Source of the DNA: Streptomyces sp. MMG1533
Lineage (GTDB): Bacteria > Actinomycetota > Actinomycetes > Streptomycetales > Streptomycetaceae
Length of the DNA: 64,000 nucleotides
Direction of reading: 5' to 3'
Assembly: GCF_001279775.1 (NCBI RefSeq)
Contig: NZ_LGDG01000001.1
Coordinates: forward strand, 256,971-320,970
Shown here in pieces: positions 16,875 through 24,982 of this stretch. Below the pieces are notes generated by a model that was given only the letters and a program-made list of their open reading frames with translations, searched no databases and was not told the origin of the DNA. Every line of letters begins with the position of its first letter. The stretch's first letter is position 1. A program made the position numbers and the translations under genes.

Positions 16875-17687
16875 TCAGTGAGGCGGAGGCGTATCTGCCT
16901 TGACGGCACCCGTCCCGCGCTTCGCCGCCTGGATCTGCTCGTACACATGGGTCCGCAGCTCGGCGAAGCGCGGGGCGACCCGGGTGTGCAACTGGTCGCG
17001 TTCGGCGGGCAGATCGACCTTGAGCTGCTCCTGTACGACGGTGGGGGAGGCCGACAGCACGACCACCCGCTCGCCCAGGTACACGGCCTCGTCGATGTCG
17101 TGGGTGACGAACAGGATCGTGATCCCGCGCTCCCGCCACAGCCCCCGCACGAGGTCTTCCAGGTCGGCGCGGGTCTGTGCGTCCACTGCCGCGAACGGCT
17201 CGTCCATCAGCAGGACCTGGGGCTCGTACGCCAACGCGCGGGCGATGGCGACCCGCTGCTGCATACCGCCGGACAGCTGCCAGGGGTAGGCGCCCGCGGC
17301 GTCCGCGAGCCCGACCGACTCCAGCGCGTCCGCCACCAGCTCCCGGCGTCGCGTCTTGCTCAAGTCCTTCTGTTTCAGGGGGAGTTCGACGTTCTGGGCG
17401 ACCCGCATCCAGGGGAACAGGCTGCGCCCGTACTCCTGGAAGACGAACGCCATCCCGGGCGGCGGCCCGTTCACCTTCCGCCCCTCCAGCAGGACTTCAC
17501 CGCCGGTCGGCGTCAGCAGTCCGCCCATGCACTTCAGCAGGGTCGTCTTGCCGCAGCCCGACGGGCCGACGAGGCAGACGAGTTCGCCCGCCTCGACGGT
17601 GAAGGTGAGGTCGCGCACCGCCTCCACGCGGCGGCCGGACCCCTCGTAGACCTTTTTCAGGCCGGATACGGCGAGAAGCGGGTGCAT
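16875..17687 (-). CDS. ABC transporter ATPase, SsuB/TauB/NrtD type
   Basis: 270 residues from the ATG at 17687 (AAAGGG upstream). VGPSGCGKTTLLKCMGGL is Walker A (about 40-57), LSGGMQQRVAIARAL the ABC signature, VLLMDEPFAAVD Walker B and FVTHDIDEAVYL the switch histidine. It powers the importer formed with the two permeases and lipoprotein encoded upstream on the same strand. The family imports nitrate, sulfonates, taurine, pyrimidine precursors or aromatic acids. The adjoining IclR and Rieske oxygenase genes favour an aromatic or sulfonate-like substrate here. Confidence 0.9.
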   Translation of the reverse strand: MHPLLAVSGLKKVYEGSGRRVEAVRDLTFTVEAGELVCLVGPSGCGKTTLLKCMGGLLTPTGGEVLLEGRKVNGPPPGMAFVFQEYGRSLFPWMRVAQNVELPLKQKDLSKTRRRELVADALESVGLADAAGAYPWQLSGGMQQRVAIARALAYEPQVLLMDEPFAAVDAQTRADLEDLVRGLWRERGITILFVTHDIDEAVYLGERVVVLSASPTVVQEQLKVDLPAERDQLHTRVAPRFAELRTHVYEQIQAAKRGTGAVKADTPPPH

Positions 17688-17707
17688 GGACCGCCCTTTC
17701 ACGAGAC

Positions 17708-18487
17708 TCACTGGGACCGCCGGGCCGAGGCGCGCAGGCCGTGGTACCAGGCCAGGACCCGCCGCTCGACCAGCTGGAAGACGACGGAGAGCAGGAAGCC
17801 GAACAGGCCGAGGACGAGGATCCCGGTCCACATGTCGGGGATCGCGAAACTGCGCTGGAACTGGACGACGGTGAAACCGAGGCCGTTGCTGGCCGCGAAC
17901 ATCTCGCTGATGACCATCAGGATGATGCCGATGGACAGGGCCTGGCGCAGGCCCGCGAAGATCTGCGGGCTCGCCGAGCGCAGCACCAGGTTGGTGAGGC
18001 GTGAGGGCCCCTTGATGCCGTACGAGCGTGCCGTTTCGGCCATCACGGGGTCGACCGCGCGCACGCCCTCGACCGTGTTGAGCAGGATCGGCCACACGCA
18101 GCCGCTGGCGATCACGGTGACCTTCATCGTGTCGTCGATGCCCGCGAACAGCATGATCACCGGGACGAGCACCGGAGGCGGCACCGCCCGCAGGAACTCC
18201 AGGACCGGTTCGCACACCGCACGGACCCGCCGGTAGGAGCCGATGACCGTGCCGAGCGCCACCCCCACGACGGCCGCGAGCGCGTAACCGCCCGTCAGCC
18301 GCAGCACGCTGGGCAGGACGTCGTCCTTGAGCCGCTCGGCGGTCCACACGTCCGGGAAGGTCTGCATGATCGTGCGCAGGGGCGGCCAGAACACGTCCGT
18401 ACTGTTGTCGGACGCGAGCCACCAGCCCACGAACAGCACCACGGGCAGGGCGACAACGAAGAACAGTCGCAGCAGGACGCGCCTCAC
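17708..18487 (-). CDS. ABC transporter permease (SsuC-like), subunit 1
   Basis: 259 residues starting at a GTG that overlaps the upstream permease stop (GTGA). An N-terminal membrane segment (RRVLLRLFFVVALPVVLFVGWWLA) is followed by about five further hydrophobic helices. The BPD permease loop ETARSYGIKGPSRLTNLVLRSASPQIFAGLRQAL contacts the ATPase. It is homologous to the next permease, so the importer is a heterodimer of two permeases rather than the usual homodimer. Confidence 0.88.
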   Translation of the reverse strand: MRRVLLRLFFVVALPVVLFVGWWLASDNSTDVFWPPLRTIMQTFPDVWTAERLKDDVLPSVLRLTGGYALAAVVGVALGTVIGSYRRVRAVCEPVLEFLRAVPPPVLVPVIMLFAGIDDTMKVTVIASGCVWPILLNTVEGVRAVDPVMAETARSYGIKGPSRLTNLVLRSASPQIFAGLRQALSIGIILMVISEMFAASNGLGFTVVQFQRSFAIPDMWTGILVLGLFGFLLSVVFQLVERRVLAWYHGLRASARRSQ

Positions 18488-19257
18488 ACCGCCACCTCCC
18501 CGCGCACCGACTGGTGCCAGGCCAGGGCCCGTCGCTCCACCGTACGCGCGCCCACGTTGATGAGCAGCCCCAGTAGTCCGGTGACCACGATCAGCGCGTA
18601 CATCTCCGGCACCGCCTGCGAGTTCTGCGCGACCCCGATCCGCGCGCCCAACCCCGGTGCGCCGATGACGAGTTCGGCGGTGATGGTGAGGATCAGGGCG
18701 ACGGCCGCGGCCAGCCGTACGCCCGTCATGACGTACGGCAGCGCGGTCGGCCACAGCACGTGCCGGACGCGCGACCAGGTGCCGAGACCGTACGAACGGG
18801 CCGTCTCCTCGGCGACCGGGTCGACGTCCTGGACGCCGTACAGGGTCTGGATGAGGATCTGCCAGAAGGAGGCGTACACGACGAGCAGGAGCACCGAGCG
18901 CAGTTCGGTGCCGTACAGCAGCACCGCCAGCGGGATCAGCGCGACCGAGGGGATGGGGCGCAGGAACTCGATGGTCGAGGCCGTCGCCTCACGCAGATAC
19001 GGGACCACGGAGATCACCACCCCGGCGACGATGCCCGCGCAGGCCGCGATCGCGAGGCCCAGCGCCCAGCCGGTGAGGGTGTCGCCGAGGGCCGACCAGA
19101 AGGCGCTGTCGGCGAGTTCGTCCGCGAGGGCGCCGGCGATGCGGCTGGTCGGCGGGAAGTACTCCTCCTTGACGAGGCCGACCCGCGGCACCGCCTCGCC
19201 GAGGGCGAGGAAGGCCGCGAGCCCGGCGGCGCCCAGGGCGGCGTTCTCACCCTTCAC
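18484..19257 (-). CDS. ABC transporter permease (SsuC-like), subunit 2
   Basis: 257 residues from a GTG overlapping the binding-protein stop. The EAA-type loop is EETARSYGLGTWSRVRHVLWPTALPYVMTGVRLA (about 170-205). Hydrophobic segments cover most of the rest. It is clearly related to the downstream permease, probably by duplication and divergence, and shares its C-terminal pattern VERRALAWHQSVRG. Confidence 0.88.
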   Translation of the reverse strand: MKGENAALGAAGLAAFLALGEAVPRVGLVKEEYFPPTSRIAGALADELADSAFWSALGDTLTGWALGLAIAACAGIVAGVVISVVPYLREATASTIEFLRPIPSVALIPLAVLLYGTELRSVLLLVVYASFWQILIQTLYGVQDVDPVAEETARSYGLGTWSRVRHVLWPTALPYVMTGVRLAAAVALILTITAELVIGAPGLGARIGVAQNSQAVPEMYALIVVTGLLGLLINVGARTVERRALAWHQSVRGEVAV

Positions 19258-20222
19258 GGCAGCAGCGCGTCCACGTCGGGGGTCTTCTTGAACAGACCGT
19301 CCTGCTCGCCCAGCTTCGCCAGTGCCTCGATGGACGCCCGGTTCGGCTCGGCCGGCCACTTCGGCAGGGTCACCTGCGCCAGCACGGACGCCGGGATCTT
19401 CGTGTACGTCGTGACGATCTGGCGGACCTCGTCCGGGTGGGCGTCCGCGTACGCGAGGGACTCGGCGGTGGCCTCCTGGAACTTCTTCACGACGTCCGGG
19501 TGTTGTTGCTGGTACTGCGCCGACGTGAAGTACAGCGCGACCGTGGTGTCCTTCGCCACGTCCACGATGGGAGTGGCGATCACGACGCCGCCCTGGCTCT
19601 TGACGGTGGCCTGCGCGGGCTCGACGACACTCGCGGCGTCGATCTGGCCGCTGTCGAGGGCCGCGGGCATCTGGTCGAAGGCAAGCTCGACGAAGTTCAC
19701 CTTGTCGGGGTCGCCGCCCGCCTTGCGCACCGACTCGCGCACCGCGGTCTCGTTGATGTTCTTCAGGGTGTTGATGGCGACCTTCTTGCCCTCCAGCTGC
19801 TTCGGCGACTTGATCGGGCTGCCCTTCTTCACCATGAGGGCGCTGAAGTCCTTGCCCTCCACGCCCGTTGAGGCGATGCCGTTGGCAACCGCCTTGACGG
19901 GCACGCCGGTCGACTGGGCGACCAGGAGCGAGGTCACGTTGGAGAACCCGAACTGGAACTGTCCGCTGGCGACTCCGGGCACGATCGCCGCACCGCCCTG
20001 GGCGGTGGAGAGCGACAGCTTCAGGCCGTGCTTGCTGTAGAAGCCCTTCTTCTGGCCCAGATAGATCGGTGCGACGTCGACGATGGGGATCAGCCCCAGC
20101 TTGACGGTGGTGGTGCCGCCGGACGACGCGCCGGCGTCCGCCGAGTCGTCGCCGGACGAGCCACAGGCCGTCCCGACGAGCAGGAAGGTGCCGGCGGTGA
20201 GACCGGCGAGCAGACGACGCAT
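19254..20222 (-). CDS. ABC transporter substrate-binding lipoprotein (NMT1/SsuA-like)
   Basis: 322 residues from the ATG at 20222, with AGGAGG just upstream. The signal peptide ends in LLVGTAC, an acceptable though atypical lipobox (Gly at -3), so the protein is probably anchored outside the membrane. VKLGLIPIVDVAPIYLGQKKGFYSKHGLKL and GGAAIVPGVASGQFQFGFSN are typical of the NMT1/THI5-like periplasmic fold. The ligand is unknown. First gene of a four-gene operon, divergent from the IclR gene with an imperfect palindrome between. Confidence 0.88.
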   Translation of the reverse strand: MRRLLAGLTAGTFLLVGTACGSSGDDSADAGASSGGTTTVKLGLIPIVDVAPIYLGQKKGFYSKHGLKLSLSTAQGGAAIVPGVASGQFQFGFSNVTSLLVAQSTGVPVKAVANGIASTGVEGKDFSALMVKKGSPIKSPKQLEGKKVAINTLKNINETAVRESVRKAGGDPDKVNFVELAFDQMPAALDSGQIDAASVVEPAQATVKSQGGVVIATPIVDVAKDTTVALYFTSAQYQQQHPDVVKKFQEATAESLAYADAHPDEVRQIVTTYTKIPASVLAQVTLPKWPAEPNRASIEALAKLGEQDGLFKKTPDVDALLP

Positions 20223-20346
20223 GGCTCCTCCTGTACAGACAACGGTGCAACGGTGTTCCGACAGGTTGTGCGCAGACCGCACAGTAGTGCGCAGGTCTGC
20301 TCAGCGGGAAGGTAGAACTCGCAACGGATCAGGGTCAATGGGTTGG

Positions 20347-20365
20347 CTGACAAAATTGTTGACAG
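20347..20365. promoter_or_regulatory. Putative IclR operator (imperfect 19-bp palindrome)
   Basis: CTGACAAAATTGTTGACAG reads CTGnCAAnAnTnTTGnCAG on both strands (14 of 19 positions symmetric). It ends 14 bases before the IclR start and lies in the divergent region shared with the ABC operon. Both facts suit an autoregulated IclR-type repressor or activator. Confidence 0.55.
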
Positions 20366-20379
20366 TGCTGGAGGCGTCG

Positions 20380-21198
20380 ATGCCCGAGCCGGTCCGCGCA
20401 GCGCACTTCGTGAGGTCCTTCGAGCGTGGGCTCGCGGTGATCCGCGCCTTCGACGCCGAACACCGGGTGCGCACGCTCAGCGAGGTCGCCCGCACCTGCG
20501 ACCTGACCCGCGCGGCCGCCCGCCGCCTGCTGCTGACCCTGGTCGACCTCGGCTACGTCCACCAGGACGGCCGCACCTTCCGGCTCACCCCGCGCGTGCT
20601 GGAGCTCGGCTACTCCTACCTGTCGAGCTTCTCGCTGCCCCAGATCGCCGAACCGCATCTGGAGCAACTGGTCGAGCGCACAGGGGAGTCGTCGTCCCTG
20701 TGCGTGCTCGACGGCGACGACGTCGTGTACGTGGCCCGGGTGCCCGCGCGCCGCATCATGACCGCGGCGATCACCGTCGGCACCCGTTTCCCCGCCCACG
20801 TCACCTCCGTGGGCCGGGTGATCCTCGCCCATCTGCCGGACGAGGAGCTTGAGTTGCGGCTCGCACGCGTCGAGCTGCGTCCGCTGACCGCCCGCACCAT
20901 CGTGTCGGCGAAGGCGTTGCGGGCCGAGCTCGACCGGGTGCGGCGGCAGGGGTACGCCCTCGTCGACCAGGAGTTGGAGGAGGGCCTGCGCTCGATCGCC
21001 GCCCCGGTGCGGGACCGGGGCGGCGAGGTGGTGGCGGCGGTGAACATCCCGGTGCACGTCAGCCGCAACTCCCTGGCGTCGGTGCGCCGGGACCTGCTGC
21101 CGCACCTGCTGGAGGCGGTCGCCGGGATCGAGACCGACCTGGGACCGGCTACAGGTCGAGGACGAGCCGCTTCCCCCGGCACCGGGACACGCAGATGA
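20380..21198 (+). CDS. IclR-family regulator, PcaR/PobR-like
   Basis: 272 residues from the ATG at 20380, with GGAGG 5 bases upstream. The N-terminal winged HTH (FVRSFERGLAVIRAFDAEHRVRTLSEVARTCDLTRAAARRLL) and effector domain (GDDVVYVARVPARRIMTAAITVGTRFPAHVTSVGRVILA) resemble the PcaU/PcaR/PobR branch that senses aromatic acids. It sits between the ABC importer and the Rieske oxygenase operons and probably controls one or both. Its last 50 bases overlap the 3' end of the convergent reductase gene, an unusually large overlap that leaves no room for a terminator. Confidence 0.87.
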   Translation: MPEPVRAAHFVRSFERGLAVIRAFDAEHRVRTLSEVARTCDLTRAAARRLLLTLVDLGYVHQDGRTFRLTPRVLELGYSYLSSFSLPQIAEPHLEQLVERTGESSSLCVLDGDDVVYVARVPARRIMTAAITVGTRFPAHVTSVGRVILAHLPDEELELRLARVELRPLTARTIVSAKALRAELDRVRRQGYALVDQELEEGLRSIAAPVRDRGGEVVAAVNIPVHVSRNSLASVRRDLLPHLLEAVAGIETDLGPATGRGRAASPGTGTRR

Positions 21199-22084
21199 GC
21201 ATGGTCTCCCCGGCCTCCCGCTCCTCGTCCGTGAGGACCGAGTCCCGGTGGTCCGGGGTGCCGTCGAGGACGTCGGTCTCGCAGGTCCCGCAGGTGCCCT
21301 CGGTGCAGGAGAACAGCACCTCGACGCCCGCGGAGCGCACCGCGTCGAGCACGGAGACGTCCACAGGGACGGTCAGCGTACGGCCGCTCCGCGCCAGCTC
21401 GACCTCGAACTCGGTGTTCTCGCCGGTCTCCTGTTCCTTGGGCTGGAACCGCTCGACGTGCAGCGCCCCGGCCGGGCAACGCGCCTCCACCGCGTCCAGG
21501 AGCGGCCCGGGGCCGCAGCAGTACACGAGTGTGTCCTCGGGGACCTCGTCGAGCACCGAGCCCAGGTCCAGCAGCCCGGTCTCGTCCTGCGGAGCGATCG
21601 TGACCCGGTCCCCGTAACGGCCCAACTCCCCGGTGAAGGCCATGGATTCACGGCTCCGCCCGCCGTACAGCAGCGTCCACTCGGCGCCCGCAGCCTCGGC
21701 CGCCGCCAGCATCGGCAGGATCGGCGTGATACCGATGCCGCCCGCGACGAAGCGGTAGCGGGGCGCGGGCTTCAGGGCGAAGTGGTTGCGCGGACCGCGC
21801 ACCCGCACCTTGTCGCCCTGTCCCAACTGCCCGTGCACATGGGCGGATCCACCGCGCCCGTCCGGCTCGCGCAGTACGGCGATCCGCCAGGCGTCCCGGT
21901 CGTCCGGGTCGCTGCACAGCGAGTACTGCCGCTCCAGCTCCGGGCCGAGCACGACATCGATGTGGGCGCCGGGCTCCCAGGCCGGAAGCCGTTCGCCCAG
22001 CGGGTGGCGCAGGGTCAGGGAGAGTACGCCGTCGGCCGCGAACTCCCGCCGGTCGACGACGAGTTCGGCTTCGTACAGGGTCAT
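21149..22084 (-). CDS. Oxygenase reductase, VanB/PDR-type flavin-ferredoxin
   Basis: 311 residues. The start overlaps the small upstream gene (ATGA). An FMN/FAD-binding barrel (ERQYSLCSDPDDRDAWRIAVLREP) and NAD domain (FVAGGIGITPILPMLAAA; YCCGPGPLLDAVEA) precede a C-terminal plant-type 2Fe-2S domain with cysteines in FSCTEGTCGTCETDVL and ICVSRC. It passes electrons from NAD(P)H to the Rieske oxygenase encoded two genes upstream. This order (flavin, NAD, ferredoxin) is that of phthalate dioxygenase reductase and VanB. Confidence 0.92.
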   Translation of the reverse strand: MTLYEAELVVDRREFAADGVLSLTLRHPLGERLPAWEPGAHIDVVLGPELERQYSLCSDPDDRDAWRIAVLREPDGRGGSAHVHGQLGQGDKVRVRGPRNHFALKPAPRYRFVAGGIGITPILPMLAAAEAAGAEWTLLYGGRSRESMAFTGELGRYGDRVTIAPQDETGLLDLGSVLDEVPEDTLVYCCGPGPLLDAVEARCPAGALHVERFQPKEQETGENTEFEVELARSGRTLTVPVDVSVLDAVRSAGVEVLFSCTEGTCGTCETDVLDGTPDHRDSVLTDEEREAGETMLICVSRCRGKRLVLDL

Positions 22085-22251
22085 GAGCTGTTTCCTTGCG
22101 GCTCGTGTCCTTGCGGGTGGGAGAGCATCCACTCCCACATCTCGATGGGGTCCTGCGAGGTGTGCTCGCGGCCGCAGTGACAGGTGCCGTGCAGGATGTC
22201 CGTGCCAGGCAGCCAGTCGATGCGATAGACCTCGCCGGTCGGGCTCGTCAC
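22081..22251 (-). CDS. 56-residue Cys/His protein inside the oxygenase operon
   Basis: Starts with a GTG overlapping the oxygenase stop and ends overlapping the reductase start, so it is translated between the two subunits. The sequence runs MTSPTGEVYRIDWLPG, then ILHGTCHCGREHTSQDP, then IEMWEWMLSHPQGHE. HGTCHCGREH resembles a small metal knuckle, and the tail is rich in Trp and His. I do not recognise the family. The tight coupling argues that it is a real gene and perhaps an accessory or assembly factor of the oxygenase. Confidence 0.7.
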   Translation of the reverse strand: MTSPTGEVYRIDWLPGTDILHGTCHCGREHTSQDPIEMWEWMLSHPQGHEPQGNSS

Positions 22252-23315
22252 TGGACCTTCTCCATGGGCTTCTCGCCCTCCTCGACCAGCCGGGCGAGGA
22301 TACGGCGGGCGGCGAGACCGCCGGTGTCGATGTTGATGCTCAGCTCCTGGTAGCCGGTGCGCTCGGTGCCGAGCGTCTCCTGGAGCAGGTTGAGCGCATC
22401 GACGTCCTGCATGACGACGGTGTGGTTGTTGCCCCGCAGGAACTCGGTGACCTCGGGGTCCTCCGTGGCCCAGTCGCGCGAGACCATCCAGAAGTCGTAC
22501 ACCTTGCCGTCGGCGGACGGCGTGATGGCGTACGTGATCTCGGTGTGGAAGCCGTTCGGGTCGCTGCCGTCCGCCTCGGGGAGCACGCCGACCGGCGCGA
22601 TCCGGCTGTGCAGCAGGTAGAGACAGGGCGCGTGGTACTCGATGTCCTGCCAGCGGGTGATCCGGCCCTCGATGCCGGTCGAACGGGCGTAGAACGGCGG
22701 GCACTCGGCGTCGTCCATGTGCCGGCTGACCCGGACGATCCCGGCGCCCTCGTCGACCTCGGTGGTGATCGGGGTCTCGGCGACCTCGGGGGTGCCGATG
22801 TAGCCGCCGTGCAGATACGTCTCGTGGGACAGGTCGAGGAGGTTGTCGACCAGCAGACCGTAGTCGGCGTCGATCGGCTCCATGCCGCGCACGGTGACCC
22901 AGCCGGGGGAGTCGAGGTGGCGGGCGCGCGGGATGCTCTGCGGGTCGGCGAGCGCCGGGTCGCCGATCCACACCCACACCAGGGAGTCCTGCTCGACGAC
23001 CGGGTAGGAGGCGACGCGCGCGGTGCGCGGGACGCGCTTCTGCCCCGGCACGTACACGCAGGCGCCCGTCTGGTCGTAGGTGAAGCCGTGGTAGCCGCAG
23101 ACGATGCGGTCCCCGTCGAGGCCGCTCTTCGAGAGCGGGTAGCGCCGGTGCACACACCGGTCGTGGAGTGCGACGGGCGTGCCCTCCTCCTCGGTGCGGT
23201 AGAAGACGAGCGGCTCACCGAGGATCGTGCGGCCGAGCAACTCCTCGCGGCCGACCTCGTGGCTGTATGCGGCGACGTACCACTGGTTCCTGGCGAAGGC
23301 GGTGGTGTGAGGCAT
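22248..23315 (-). CDS. Rieske non-heme iron oxygenase, vanillate O-demethylase-like
   Basis: 355 residues. The Rieske cluster ligands are C54-x-H56 and C73-x2-H76 (DRCVHRRYP and VCGYHGFTYD). Mononuclear iron ligands fall in NLLDLSHETYLHGG (H164, H169). Single-component oxygenases of this size with a VanB-type reductase O-demethylate or hydroxylate aromatic acids such as vanillate, 3-chlorobenzoate or dicamba-like compounds. Vanillate would yield protocatechuate, which the pca operon further along could consume. The substrate is an inference. First gene of the oxygenase, 56-residue protein and reductase operon. Confidence 0.9.
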   Translation of the reverse strand: MPHTTAFARNQWYVAAYSHEVGREELLGRTILGEPLVFYRTEEEGTPVALHDRCVHRRYPLSKSGLDGDRIVCGYHGFTYDQTGACVYVPGQKRVPRTARVASYPVVEQDSLVWVWIGDPALADPQSIPRARHLDSPGWVTVRGMEPIDADYGLLVDNLLDLSHETYLHGGYIGTPEVAETPITTEVDEGAGIVRVSRHMDDAECPPFYARSTGIEGRITRWQDIEYHAPCLYLLHSRIAPVGVLPEADGSDPNGFHTEITYAITPSADGKVYDFWMVSRDWATEDPEVTEFLRGNNHTVVMQDVDALNLLQETLGTERTGYQELSINIDTGGLAARRILARLVEEGEKPMEKVQ

Positions 23316-23382
23316 TGGGGGCGGCTCCCGTCTCTGGTGGTGGTGGCATCGTCCGGGAGGGCTTCACCGGGCCGCAAGACTA

Positions 23383-23399
23383 CTTCCGCCTCGCGGAAG
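23383..23399. promoter_or_regulatory. Perfect palindrome upstream of the oxygenase operon
   Basis: CTTCCGC-CTC-GCGGAAG, arms of 7 bases with a 3-base spacer, 67 bases upstream of the oxygenase ATG. The position and TTCCGC/GCGGAA symmetry suit a regulator site, possibly for the nearby IclR protein, although it differs from the palindrome in front of the IclR gene. Confidence 0.5.
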
Positions 23400-23754
23400 G
23401 GCTGGGGTGAATTACCAGTTCAGAGCGGTGATGCGTGCGATGCCGGGGTGGCGTGCGAATCGAGGTGGCGGCGGGAGGGCTGCCGGAGAATGCTCTGGAT
23501 CTTCGTCCGGGGCCGGCCGGCTGCGTGATGGGACTGCTCTGTCTCCGACCGCTGCCGAGCGCCACAGCGGCAAAAGGCGAGGGCTGTGACTCCGGGGAGA
23601 AGCGCGTAGCCGTTGACACACCCGCGGCCACTGCCTCGCGGGCGACCACGAGATCCACGCGCAGCGTCCCGGAGCCACGATTCGCCTGGCGACGATCTGT
23701 CTCGGCGGGTCGCTCACCCGATGGCACACCGACCACCGCGGCTCGGTCCGTCTC
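23400..23754 (+). other. Non-coding stretch with degraded RHS coding sequence
   Basis: No complete gene. From 23617 the frame of the downstream RHS gene is open and reads as RHS core (EIHAQRPGATI, then RWHTDHRGSVRLM), showing that the RHS gene once extended upstream. In-frame stops at 23587 and 23614 end that relic. Confidence 0.6.
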
Positions 23755-24849
23755 ATGACCACGGGCACGGGCACGGTCGTCCAACGGATTGTGTATGACC
23801 CGTTCGGCAGGATCCTCGCCATCCAGGCCGGAGGAGACCAGCCCCGGGACACGTACGACGGCTACGAACTCCTTGAGCAGGTGGGCCTGTACCTGTCGCC
23901 GAAGCGCCCCTACGACCCCGTACTGGGCCGCTACCTCGTCCCCGACACGGTCGCCGCGGACCTGTGGCATCCGGTGGGCCTCAACCGTTACGCCTACGCC
24001 GCCAACGACCCCGTCACCGTGCGGGACCCCGCAGGCCGGGCCTGGTGGCACATCGCGCTGGCCATCGTGGCCGTGGTGGCCGTCGTGGTGCTGACCGTGG
24101 TCACCTTCGGGGTCGGCCTGACCGGCTTGGGCGCCATGATCGGGGTGTTCGCCGCGATGGCAGTCGGCGGCGCGGTCGGCGGCATCGCCGCGGCCCAGGC
24201 AGGCGGCGACATCGTGCTGGGGATCCTGCTCGGTGCGGCGCTGGCCGGCGCCGCGGCGTTGGGCGGGGCGCTGGCCGGGGCCGGTTTCGCGGCCGCGTTC
24301 GGCGCCAAGTCCCTCGTGACCTTCCTGCTCTCCGGAGCGGTCAGCGGGGCGCTGCTCGGTGCCGCGACCGGATTTGGCGCCGGATTCGCCGGCGGCACGG
24401 GTTCGCTCGGCGAGATCTGGGAGAAGACCTGGCAATCGGCTCTGGCGGGGTTCGTCACCGGCCTGGTGTTCGGGCTGGCCGGCTACGGATTCGCCCAGGG
24501 CTGGTTCGGTACCGGGAACATCAGCCCCCGGCTGCCCACCGGTGCGGAGACCGAACGCGCGCTCGCCGAAGGCGCCAAGGCCGCCGGACGGGCGGGGAAC
24601 ACCGGCGTCGGTGCCTCCGCCGCCATCGGCCAGGGCGTGACCGGCACTGCCACCAGCCTCGCGGGCTCCGCACTCAACTTCGGCGCGCCGACCGGCTTCA
24701 ACGTCCTGCAAACCTTCGTCTTCAACCCCGTCGCCGGAACCCTGCTCATCGAGTCGATCTCGGTCCTGTTCGCCTTCGACTTGGCCGACAAGGTCATCGA
24801 CCTCATCAAGAACAGCGGCGCCGGCTACTCGAAGAGCGGCACCTTCTGA
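23755..24849 (+). CDS. Truncated RHS repeat-associated core protein with membrane-like C-terminal tail
   Basis: 364 residues from the ATG at 23755, but coding similarity continues upstream to 23617, so this is the 3' remnant of a much longer RHS gene. Residues 1-95 carry the core signature: IVYDPFGRILA, GLYLSPKRPYDPVLGRYLVPD and LNRYAYAANDPVTVRDPAGR. After that cap sequence the variable tip begins. It is unusually hydrophobic and glycine/alanine-rich, with about six possible membrane segments (96-250), then a Gly/Ala/Thr stretch and a final hydrophobic segment. In intact RHS proteins this tip is the released toxin. Whether this fragment is expressed is unknown. Confidence 0.6.
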   Translation: MTTGTGTVVQRIVYDPFGRILAIQAGGDQPRDTYDGYELLEQVGLYLSPKRPYDPVLGRYLVPDTVAADLWHPVGLNRYAYAANDPVTVRDPAGRAWWHIALAIVAVVAVVVLTVVTFGVGLTGLGAMIGVFAAMAVGGAVGGIAAAQAGGDIVLGILLGAALAGAAALGGALAGAGFAAAFGAKSLVTFLLSGAVSGALLGAATGFGAGFAGGTGSLGEIWEKTWQSALAGFVTGLVFGLAGYGFAQGWFGTGNISPRLPTGAETERALAEGAKAAGRAGNTGVGASAAIGQGVTGTATSLAGSALNFGAPTGFNVLQTFVFNPVAGTLLIESISVLFAFDLADKVIDLIKNSGAGYSKSGTF

Positions 24850-24982
24850 ACCTCACGCCGACACGCTCCCGGCGGCCCATGGACCACCTCCACAAGCCGG
24901 GCGGCCGGGCCGGGTGAACGCAATCTCCAGCTGCGTGCGAAGCGTTCGTAGACGGTCTGCCAGGGGCCATGATCAGGTACGG

